This document shows, in pieces, positions 6,439 to 12,283 of a stretch of DNA of 12,336 nt. How positions within the stretch are numbered: position 1 is the stretch's first letter; every line of letters starts with the position of its first letter. The stretch is taken from positions 1-12,336 of the forward strand of contig JAFQPD010000141.1 in assembly GCA_017411945.1 (NCBI GenBank). The letters run 5' to 3'. This DNA comes from Mailhella sp. (GTDB lineage: Bacteria > Desulfobacterota > Desulfovibrionia > Desulfovibrionales > Desulfovibrionaceae). The notes below the pieces were generated by a model that saw only the letters and a list, made by a program, of their open reading frames with translations, was not told the origin of the DNA and ran no database searches. The position numbers were made by a program, and so were the translations under genes.

Positions 6439-7923
6439 TCATTTCTTCATGCGGGCGATGGTGTTCGTGGTGGAAAAGCCTTCCAGCCTGCTCAGGGTGA
6501 CAGCCTTGCCGCCGTAGCTTTCCACGAACTGGGCTTCGGGCCAGCGGTCGAGTGTATAGCCTTCCTTGAGGATGAGGTCAGGGCGCACGGCGTCCACGGT
6601 GGGCAGGGCGGTATCGTCGTCGAACATGATAACATAGTCCACGAATTCCAGCGAGGCGAGGAGCAGGGCGCGTGTCTTCTCGTCCTGTATGGGGCGTTCC
6701 GGGCCCTTGAGCCTTTTTATGGAGGCATCGGTGTTCAGGCCGACCATGAGGGCGTCGCAGTGCTGGCGGGCCTGCATGAGGGAGTGGAGATGGCCCTGAT
6801 GCAGAAGGTCGAAGCAGCCGTTGGTGAAGCCCACCTTGCGGCCCTGTTCCCGAAGCTGAGAGGCTATTTCGGCCGCTTCCTTCACGGAGACAATCTTGCC
6901 TTTCTGCTTCCATCCAAGGCTGGAGCCGGTGGAGGCGCGGCGAGAAAGGGCATCCATGAGTTCCTGCCCGGTCACACAGGAAGTGCCCAGCTTGCCCACG
7001 GCTATGCCGGAGGCGATGTTGGCCAGCTTCATGGCATTCTTGATGCTGGCGCCGGCGGCAAGGGAGGCTCCGAAGGCGGCAAGGGAGGTGTCGCCTGCGC
7101 CGGAAACGTCGAACACTTCACGCGCTTCCGTGGGGATATGGAAGAGTTCGTCGGGTTTCTGGGAAGAGACGAAGGCCATGCCATGTTCGCTGAGCGTGAC
7201 GAGCAGGTTCTCTATGCCATGGGCCTCGAAGAGGCGGCGTGCGCCTTCGCGAAGGAGCTCGAAGAAGTCTGCGGCTTCGGGAGAGGCGGCCATGCCAGTG
7301 GCCTGATTGAATTCCTTGAGGTTGGGCTTGACCACAGTGGCGCCGGCATACTTTCCATAGTCGCTTCCCTTCGGGTCGACGATGACGGGCTTCCCGGCCC
7401 TGCGGCAGGCCGCGATGACGCGGGCACAGCGTTCCGGGGAGAGCATGCCCTTGGCATAGTCGGAGAGCAGGACTATGTCGGCGGCATGCACACGGGAGCT
7501 GAGCTCGGCTTCAAGAATGGCGTCGGCCTCGGCCACATCGTCGAAGCGGCGTTCGTTGTCGATGCGGAGCAGGTGGCTGTTCCCGGCGATGACGCGGGTC
7601 TTCTCGATGGTAGGAAAGCCGGGCACTTCGATGGGCAGCGAGTTTGCACTCACGGCGGAGAGCTGGCGGCGCACTTCTGCGCCTGCGGAGTCTTCGCCGA
7701 TGAAGCAGATAAGGTCGGCCTGGCAGCCTAGAGTCTTGAGGTTGGCCACCACGTTGCCTGCGCCGCCGAGCATGCTCTTCTCACTGCGGTAGTTAAAAAC
7801 AGGGACCGGAGCCTCCGGCGAGATGCGCTCCACCTTGCCGTAGAGGAAATGGTCGAGCATGACGTCGCCGATGCAGAGCACCCGGACATCCTTGTACGCT
7901 TTGACTATGGTGGAAAGCAGCAT
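6439..7923 (-). CDS. hldE: Bifunctional heptose-7-phosphate kinase / heptose-1-phosphate adenylyltransferase (HldE)
   Basis: Cytoplasmic enzyme of 494 aa that makes ADP-heptose for the LPS inner core: the N-terminal half phosphorylates D-glycero-beta-D-manno-heptose 7-phosphate, the C-terminal half transfers AMP to the resulting heptose 1-phosphate. The kinase half is ribokinase-like, with GGAGNVVANLKTLG (53-66) and the catalytic DVSGAGDT (272-279). The second half is a nucleotidyltransferase with FTNGCFDLLHQGH (367-378, HxGH at 375-378) and the terminal GFSTTNTIARM (482-492). Length and domain order match E. coli HldE. In the adenylyltransferase part the usual KGGD-type segment reads LKEGYTL (452-458). 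An AGAAG ribosome site precedes 7923. It is a single-gene unit with its own promoter and terminator; the phosphatase gmhB and epimerase are not in the window. Confidence 0.96.
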   Translation of the reverse strand: MLLSTIVKAYKDVRVLCIGDVMLDHFLYGKVERISPEAPVPVFNYRSEKSMLGGAGNVVANLKTLGCQADLICFIGEDSAGAEVRRQLSAVSANSLPIEVPGFPTIEKTRVIAGNSHLLRIDNERRFDDVAEADAILEAELSSRVHAADIVLLSDYAKGMLSPERCARVIAACRRAGKPVIVDPKGSDYGKYAGATVVKPNLKEFNQATGMAASPEAADFFELLREGARRLFEAHGIENLLVTLSEHGMAFVSSQKPDELFHIPTEAREVFDVSGAGDTSLAAFGASLAAGASIKNAMKLANIASGIAVGKLGTSCVTGQELMDALSRRASTGSSLGWKQKGKIVSVKEAAEIASQLREQGRKVGFTNGCFDLLHQGHLHSLMQARQHCDALMVGLNTDASIKRLKGPERPIQDEKTRALLLASLEFVDYVIMFDDDTALPTVDAVRPDLILKEGYTLDRWPEAQFVESYGGKAVTLSRLEGFSTTNTIARMKK

Positions 7924-8053
7924 GATCTTCTCCAGAAGATGTTGCGCCGGATGGGCATTGAGGAAACTTGCGTTCTTTTTAAAATAACAGCGGGCTCAGG
8001 CAAAGTAAAGCCGAGGCGGAGGCTCTGCATGTAAGAGGTGCATGACGAAAAAA
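7924..8053. other. hldE leader region
   Basis: This gap contains the hldE ribosome site and the promoter candidate listed separately. The stretch upstream of that (8010-8044) is GC-rich and holds no convincing gene on either strand. Confidence 0.5.
7981..8009 (-). promoter_or_regulatory. hldE: Candidate hldE promoter
   Basis: On the minus strand TTTACT (complement 8004-8009) and TATTTT (complement 7981-7986) are exactly 17 bases apart, four of six matches in each box. Transcription would start near 7974 and give a leader of about 50 bases before hldE. Confidence 0.4.
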
Positions 8054-8077
8054 GCCGCAGTTCCGGGGAACTGCGGC
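8048..8077 (-). terminator. Strong intrinsic terminator downstream of the restriction operon
   Basis: A 10-bp stem, GCCGCAGTTC (8054-8063) with GAACTGCGGC (8068-8077), has a four-base loop and is followed on the minus strand by six T (8048-8053). It stops minus-strand transcription before it enters hldE. It lies about 190 bases after the nuclease gene, on the GC-rich side of the composition break, so it may originally belong to an older core gene now displaced. Confidence 0.85.
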
Positions 8078-8124
8078 GAGGGACAGAATAGTTTTTATAA
8101 ATAATATACTGTTTTAATTGGAAA

Positions 8125-8144
8125 TAAAAAATTTAAATTTTTTA
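8125..8144. repeat. 20-bp perfect AT palindrome
   Basis: TAAAAAATTTAAATTTTTTA reads the same on both strands. Such a run could arise by chance in very AT-rich DNA, but it sits exactly at the composition break and next to the direct repeat at 8145-8165. Confidence 0.7.
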
Positions 8145-8165
8145 ATACCAACACCGATACCAACA
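8145..8165. repeat. 9-bp direct repeat, 12-base period
   Basis: ATACCAACA occurs at 8145-8153 and 8157-8165 with CCG between them (on the minus strand TGTTGGTAT, CGG, TGTTGGTAT). The arrangement looks like a pair of protein-binding sites. Integrase arm sites at the end of an island are one possibility; this is inference. Confidence 0.7.
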
Positions 8166-8266
8166 AGCTATGAGTTCTTTTCTAAGTGGATGATTTTTCA
8201 AAATATATTTGTTCTTTAGCTTATATCACATAAATGCTTTCCACAGCACGTTTCATCAGCCCTCTA

Positions 8267-9676
8267 TCAGTCATGAAGCAATTCAAGGATCCCCTGCTGA
8301 AAGGTTAAGCTGTTACCTCCATGCCCATCAAGGTAACACTCATAAATCAGCTGAGCAGGCACGAGCACAATTTGAATATTCTCGAGCCCCAGCCCTCTCA
8401 GCATGGGCAGTTCGACATAGCCCTTATGCTCGAGATCGACTCCTTCCGTGGGCATTAGGAAAATATTTTTCACCCTCGTTATGCCGTGCGCTTCAAGGAA
8501 AGGCTTGAAGGCAAGCTCGTACAGATACTGTTTGTCGATATCCCCAATGCCGGGGAGTCTGTCCGCTGAGAGCGAATAGGTGTAATACTTGGCATCGAAG
8601 ATAAAGAAAATCGTTTCGCTTTTATGCTGATGGAAAGCGGCAATATCTGGAATGAGCGTGCCGTTGCCCTCAAACGGTTTGGCCTCCGCCAAGTTCCACT
8701 TCGACTTTTCGATAAGTTTGATCAGCTCCCAATTTTCTTTGCCCCTATAGGCAGGATTCAAGCCGGGCGGAAGGGGAAGATTTTTCAGCGGAGTCTTCAG
8801 CTGATTGCCAAAACCCTTTGCGCATACGGTCTCCCACACGGCCTCGAAAGCTGTCGTGCCATAAAGATACAATGGCTCGGCTGACAAACTCTCTCTTTGT
8901 TCGATGAATCGAATAAGTCTGCGAAGAAGTTCCTGCTTCTGGCTGTCGAATTGTATGTCGAGTTCCGCCCGAAGCCTCTGGACGATGTAGACATCTGGGC
9001 CGAAGTGCTCACGCGGTTCGTCATTCAAGCATAGCGGCGCAATTCCGAAAAGCTCAAGCAGGTCAGCACGCTCTAGGAGTCGGGAGCATTCCGTCAATAG
9101 GTGCTTATGGAGTCGTGTCACATAGCTTTGCTCGTCGTCGATAACCCTTCTGGTATGAAACTCCATATAAAACGGAGTATCGTTGCTGAAAAAAGGGTCT
9201 ATCGAGCCTATCGTCTTATCCCAGAGGATTTCCCCGCCGCCATTCAGTTCCGATTCGTAGATGACGTTGGAATAGAGCCCATGCTCGGCGTAGTCGTCCA
9301 GCAAGGATAACGCCTCGGATAGAAGGCTGAACTCCATATGTTCATGCTCACCGCTAGGCCGGAATTCTGCTTTACTCTCCCGACCATAGCGGCGGATAAC
9401 GTTCATCACCTGAGCAAACTGCTCATGCGGACTTTCCGTACTGCGGATGTACTTGGGAAAGCATCGGATGATGAGCTTATCGAAGAAAATAATACCGACA
9501 AAGGAAAACTTGAATAATAGCTCGTAACCGCCTTGCCGCACAGGAATGAGAACTCCGTAGGACAGCAGGAGAGAAAGGAGCTTCTCTTCCTTTATCGAAC
9601 TAAGATCAAACATATTGAAGAGTTCGAGCTTAGTGTACGGCTTTTCTTCCCGTACAAAGCGGTTCGCAAGTCTCAT
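8267..9676 (-). CDS. McrC/LlaJI-type restriction nuclease subunit (PD-(D/E)xK)
   Basis: Nuclease partner of the GTPase encoded just upstream, 469 aa. The C-terminal domain shows a PD-(D/E)xK core: Glu278 (FEAVWE), LIPDIAAF with Asp344, IFDAKYY with Asp361 and Lys363, then the helix IDKQYLYELAF (380-390). This is the McrC pattern. The N-terminal part (FSFVGIIFF, then CFPKYI at about 72-77, and NVIRRYG) resembles the second subunit of LlaJI-family systems as I remember it. In such systems the motor recognises DNA and translocates, and this subunit cuts. It starts three bases after the stop of the motor gene, so the two are one operon and probably one complex. No catalytic residue appears missing and there is no frameshift. 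The AT-richer composition than hldE suggests transfer. Confidence 0.87.
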   Translation of the reverse strand: MRLANRFVREEKPYTKLELFNMFDLSSIKEEKLLSLLLSYGVLIPVRQGGYELLFKFSFVGIIFFDKLIIRCFPKYIRSTESPHEQFAQVMNVIRRYGRESKAEFRPSGEHEHMEFSLLSEALSLLDDYAEHGLYSNVIYESELNGGGEILWDKTIGSIDPFFSNDTPFYMEFHTRRVIDDEQSYVTRLHKHLLTECSRLLERADLLELFGIAPLCLNDEPREHFGPDVYIVQRLRAELDIQFDSQKQELLRRLIRFIEQRESLSAEPLYLYGTTAFEAVWETVCAKGFGNQLKTPLKNLPLPPGLNPAYRGKENWELIKLIEKSKWNLAEAKPFEGNGTLIPDIAAFHQHKSETIFFIFDAKYYTYSLSADRLPGIGDIDKQYLYELAFKPFLEAHGITRVKNIFLMPTEGVDLEHKGYVELPMLRGLGLENIQIVLVPAQLIYECYLDGHGGNSLTFQQGILELLHD

Positions 9677-9679
9677 GAG

Positions 9680-11326
9680 CTACGCCTGTTTGATGAGATC
9701 GTCCCCGAAGATGTCGAGTCCGATTTTATCGAATTCCTTGCACAGCGAAGAATAGCGATGGCAGTCCGTACAGCCCTTGAAAAGTTCCTGTCTCCTCTGT
9801 CGGGCGGCGTCCTCAAAGAGGTACATCAGAATCTTATTCTTAAAACTTTTGTTGAAGGCTTCAAGGTTTTTGATTCTGCCGTTTTCATCGCTTTCCAGTA
9901 CGGAAGGCTTCAGGAAGTAAGGACCGATCAGTTTATCCTCGTTGATGCGCATGGAACTTAGCCTGTCGTTGATGGCTTTACGTAAGGCGTTCCATGAAAC
10001 GTCCTCCTCGACTCCCGGGATCTTTATGGGAATGCGGGCATCGGGAGCGTTTTCGGGGTCAATAGGCAGATACTCAAAAGTCCAGCGGCGTTTGAACGCA
10101 GTGTCCATCGGGAAGACGCCTTGATCGGCACTGTTCATGGTGGCCCAGATGAACATATTGCCCGGGATGCGTATGCGTTCGCAGTCATCCGGGGAGCAAC
10201 CAAGCTCTTCGCTAAGATACTCCTTCACGTCTTCCGATACGGCGATATCGTACTCGCTGTACTCGTCATCCACGCGGTCGAGCAGCTGGAAGGCATCACC
10301 GAAAACAGCCGCGACTCGGGCACGATTGATCTCTTCGATGAGCAGAAGATGCGGTTTCACCTCCCCTTCCGTACCGGAACGCAGAGCCTTGACCAGTACA
10401 CGCAGGAACGGCCCGGGAACGAAACAGTAGCGCACATTGCCTTCCGGCGTGGTCTGCGGCTTGTAGCAACCCATGAAGTGGGAATAGGCATAGTCGGGGT
10501 GGAAAGTGACGCGCTCGATATTGTCACCAAAGACTTCCTCGGCTTCCTTCTTGAGTCTGTAGCTCTTACCCGTGCCTGGAGCGCCGAAGATGATTCGGTT
10601 TTTGTCGAAGGTGGAGGGATATGTTAGACGAAAATCTAAATCCTTGTCTATGCCATATGTACTTTCTGGAATGATTCGTTTTTTCTCGAAGCTAGAATCA
10701 TACGTTCGAGGGAAATCTAAATTCTTGCCTATGGCATCCTCTTCCTGGTGGATTTCACCATCAGCTTTAGCATATTCTCTATAAATATCCATCATCTTGC
10801 TTAGATCAGCCTTAAGTTCTTCTTCTGTTGGCACAGCTCCTTTGCGATATGCTTTATAAAAAATAGTACCTTTCTGGTACAATTCGGCACTTTCACCATC
10901 TCCAAGAGTAAATTCTATATTCGTTTCAAAGCCCCGCGAATCAATTTGTGAAATAATTTTAGATGCATTTTGTCGCATGCGTTTAATGGCTTCTTGTTTG
11001 CCATGATGTTTTTTTAGGACAGTGCTACCTTGATTAAATGTTAAATATAGAGTGTTACCGTCGCTAGCCAGCAAATAGACGATATAAATACCTTTTTGGG
11101 CGGTATTAGTTATGCGTTTGTCGAAAATACCTATCCATGGTATCGTTGCCCAATTTCCCTTTCCCGCGCTTCCATCAATCAAATGTGTACGCGCATTCAC
11201 TATTCCTGTATTATAAATTGCATTAGGGATTTCATGCCGAAAATATGTTCCCATCAAATGGCCAGCAAATGGCTGCATTTTAGCAATTATATAGTCGTTT
11301 AATATAGTTTCAATAAACTCTCTCAT
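9680..11326 (-). CDS. McrB/LlaJI-type GTPase (AAA+) restriction subunit with DUF3578-like N-terminus
   Basis: Motor and recognition subunit, 548 aa. Residues about 1-185 match the MrcB_N (DUF3578) type of domain: WATIPWIGIFD (59-69), the QKGIYIVYLL strand (77-86) and TLYLTFNQG (92-100); it probably binds DNA. The AAA+ GTPase domain has Walker A GAPGTGKS (248-255), Walker B LLLIEEINRA (327-336), and the McrB signature ATMNSADQGVFPMDTAFKRRW region (395-415) with the Asn-rich sensor and Arg finger. GPYFLKP (468-474) follows. Just before Walker A a 27-residue unit is duplicated in tandem (residues 199-225 and 226-252), which lengthens the linker. A GGGATG ribosome site precedes the start, which also overlaps the stop of a 32-codon frame as ATGA. 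Nucleotide preference for GTP is inferred from the family. Confidence 0.9.
   Translation of the reverse strand: MREFIETILNDYIIAKMQPFAGHLMGTYFRHEIPNAIYNTGIVNARTHLIDGSAGKGNWATIPWIGIFDKRITNTAQKGIYIVYLLASDGNTLYLTFNQGSTVLKKHHGKQEAIKRMRQNASKIISQIDSRGFETNIEFTLGDGESAELYQKGTIFYKAYRKGAVPTEEELKADLSKMMDIYREYAKADGEIHQEEDAIGKNLDFPRTYDSSFEKKRIIPESTYGIDKDLDFRLTYPSTFDKNRIIFGAPGTGKSYRLKKEAEEVFGDNIERVTFHPDYAYSHFMGCYKPQTTPEGNVRYCFVPGPFLRVLVKALRSGTEGEVKPHLLLIEEINRARVAAVFGDAFQLLDRVDDEYSEYDIAVSEDVKEYLSEELGCSPDDCERIRIPGNMFIWATMNSADQGVFPMDTAFKRRWTFEYLPIDPENAPDARIPIKIPGVEEDVSWNALRKAINDRLSSMRINEDKLIGPYFLKPSVLESDENGRIKNLEAFNKSFKNKILMYLFEDAARQRRQELFKGCTDCHRYSSLCKEFDKIGLDIFGDDLIKQA
10571..10732 (-). repeat. 81-bp diverged tandem duplication inside the motor gene
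   Basis: Two copies with an 81-base period (10571-10651 and 10652-10732) keep the frame. By eye about 52 of the first 66 aligned positions are identical, and 13 of 21 residues match between INKNLDF-like starts IGKNLDF and IDKDLDF up to the shared KRII/NRII ends. The second copy runs directly into the Walker A loop. Confidence 0.8.
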
Positions 11327-11421
11327 TTGTTCATCCCAATTTGTTTAGAGTTTATCCATGAAATGTTCCATTTCTTTTCGGAAAAATGGAAAAGTAGCAC
11401 CTTCGAATAATCAAAAGGCAT
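11323..11421 (-). CDS. Possible 32-aa leader or gene remnant overlapping the motor gene start
   Basis: An ATG at 11421 opens a 32-codon frame (MPFDYSKVLLFHFSEKKWN and on to GMNK) whose TGA overlaps the motor gene start as ATGA, an arrangement typical of translational coupling. A purine-rich GAGAAGAGAAG lies before the ATG. No family is recognised. It could instead be the surviving tail of a larger decayed gene, or chance. An out-of-frame alternative begins at the ATG at 11450 with MTDSEKRRIE and runs 32 codons. Confidence 0.25.
   Translation of the reverse strand: MPFDYSKVLLFHFSEKKWNISWINSKQIGMNK
11366..11391. repeat. 8-bp inverted repeat upstream of the motor gene
   Basis: TTCCATTT (11366-11373) and AAATGGAA (11384-11391) are separated by ten bases, 40-65 bases before the motor gene start. 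It could be an operator or an RNA hairpin; nothing further supports a role. Confidence 0.35.
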
Positions 11422-11467
11422 TCAATTCTTCTCTTCTCCGAGTCAGTCATGGAAGCCTTGATCTGTT

Positions 11468-11641
11468 TCAAAATGCATAAGCCTGCTCATGCGATGAATA
11501 TTCTTGCTCTCCTCCTTCTGCACCTAAAACAGATCCACTAACTTTGCAATGGCATACTTTTTGAGAGAGGCAGCCCAGCCAGCGTTCGGTGGAGATGTTG
11601 GGAGAATAGCCTTCGGGGAACCATTTGTCGGAAGAAGCCAT
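11468..11641 (-). pseudogene. Likely remnant of an McrB-type N-terminal coding sequence
   Basis: A 57-codon frame starts at 11641 after a GAGGG ribosome site. Its first part reads MASSDKWFPEGYSPNIST and ERWLGCLSQ. A Phe-Pro-x-x-Tyr-(S/T)-Pro-x-Ile-Ser-x-x-x-Trp opening of this kind is what I remember from an N-terminal domain found in some McrB-type and other restriction proteins. After LSQ the coherent sequence ends and the remaining residues (Cys-, Ser- and Gly-rich) look like a non-native frame, as expected beyond a deletion or frameshift. The family link is from memory and unsearched. It lies between the motor gene and the putative DNA-binding protein. Confidence 0.4.
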
Positions 11642-11677
11642 ATTTTTAGCCCTCGCAGAAGAGTTTTCAGCTTTCAA

Positions 11678-11805
11678 AATAATACGTCCAACCGCTATCC
11701 TTGTCTATGTTCTGGGCTATCGAAAAGGTCTTGAAGGTCGCATCTCGCTTGAGATGCGGCCGTTATCGTAGAAGTGTACCTAATTTACTCCGCCGAGAGC
11801 CTCCG
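11678..11805. other. Gap holding a hairpin, no gene seen
   Basis: An 11-bp stem with one G-T pair (11736-11746 with 11751-11761, loop GCTT) lies 45-70 bases after the stop of the 120-aa gene on the minus strand. The tail TTCAAGACCTTTTC is only moderately U-rich, so it is a weak terminator or an RNA-protecting hairpin. The rest of the gap shows nothing. Confidence 0.45.
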
Positions 11806-12168
11806 CTATTCGCTTTCGCAGGGCGTGGCGGGAGCATGGGTGTTTGCGGAGTCGGCAGGCTGAGAGGCGGGCTTCTTTACGCGGCGTGTGGATCTGGACT
11901 TGCTCTTCTGGGACGTCTCCTGCGCCATATCGTGCATATACTTGGAGAGCGTGGAGAGCTCGATATACACTCCGTACTCCTTCAGCTTTTCAACTATTTC
12001 TCTGGTGGTGAAGCCGCGCTTTTTCATGTCGCGAAGCGTCGGGTAAAGGGCGCGGATGGCCTCTCGGTAGGTCATTTCGTGGTTGCCTTCGAGCGTCTTT
12101 TTCTCGTTTTGGAGATTGGGAAATTCCGCCAGAATTCTGCGGCCAGTCTCAGTATTGGTTTTGATCAT
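11806..12168 (-). CDS. Putative small DNA-binding accessory protein, possibly mobilization-related
   Basis: 120-aa soluble protein. Residues about 32-80 read as three or four helices with a helix-turn-helix-like pattern: MTYREAIRALYPTLRDM, then GFTTREIVEKLKEYG, then IELSTLSKYMHDMA. This resembles the small TraK-type or similar accessory proteins of plasmids, though I cannot name the family. The C-terminal 40 residues are low-complexity, with a basic patch (KSKSRSTRRVKK) and then Ser/Pro/Ala/Thr-rich sequence. AAGGATG precedes the start at 12168. It lies next to an oriT-like inverted repeat that falls in its upstream region, which suggests a role in mobilization or in regulating a relaxase gene beyond the right edge. 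A simple transcriptional regulator is an equal alternative. Confidence 0.6.
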   Translation of the reverse strand: MIKTNTETGRRILAEFPNLQNEKKTLEGNHEMTYREAIRALYPTLRDMKKRGFTTREIVEKLKEYGVYIELSTLSKYMHDMAQETSQKSKSRSTRRVKKPASQPADSANTHAPATPCESE

Positions 12169-12181
12169 AGATTCATCCTTT

Positions 12182-12234
12182 CGACGTCTTTCTCACGTCG
12201 GGTTAGAGGTTTACTGATTCCCGGTCGAGCGGGA
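12182..12234. repeat. Two short inverted repeats upstream of the 120-aa gene
   Basis: CGACGT/ACGTCG (12182-12187 and 12195-12200) and TCCCG/CGGGA (12219-12223 and 12230-12234) lie between the 120-aa gene and the larger inverted repeat at 12241. They may be binding sites for that protein or part of a transfer origin. Confidence 0.4.
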
Positions 12235-12240
12235 CGGTCG

Positions 12241-12283
12241 CCCACGCTTTGCCCATGCAAAGCATAGTGGGGTAAGATTTTAA
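12241..12283 (+). other. Candidate origin of transfer (oriT) with inverted repeat and nick-like core
   Basis: CCCAC GCTTTGC (12241-12252) and GCAAAGC ATA GTGGG (12257-12271) form an inverted repeat with loop CCAT; the outer arms pair across a three-base bulge. Directly after the inner repeat comes ATAGTGGGGTAAGATTTT (12264-12281). In MOBV plasmids such as pMV158 an inverted repeat is followed by ATAGTGTGTTATACTTT, nicked after TAGTGTG. The arrangement and most of the core agree, by memory. The AT-rich DNA that follows could hold the promoter of a relaxase gene outside the window. Confidence 0.4.

Larger units (their letters stand above)
8085..8220. other. AT-rich boundary segment without a gene
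   Basis: A sudden AT-rich stretch separates GC-rich core DNA from the restriction genes. It holds a perfect 20-bp palindrome at 8125-8144 and a 9-bp direct repeat immediately after it; no gene of useful length is seen on either strand. A 17-codon frame (8221-8274, minus) overlaps the nuclease stop as ATGACTGA, but it has no further support. Confidence 0.55.

Noticed and set aside
6251..6442. A 63-codon minus-strand frame between hldE and the AEC gene
   Set aside because: It overlaps the hldE terminator and promoter-like AT-rich DNA and has no coding character.
6292..7731. A 479-codon open frame on the + strand
   Set aside because: Antisense to hldE, which has all catalytic motifs; the composition is Gly/Ala/His-rich with no recognisable domain.
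9101..10784. Several 60-170 codon + strand frames across the restriction genes
   Set aside because: All are antisense to the motor or nuclease genes, whose motifs are intact on the minus strand; one of them only mirrors the 81-bp duplication.
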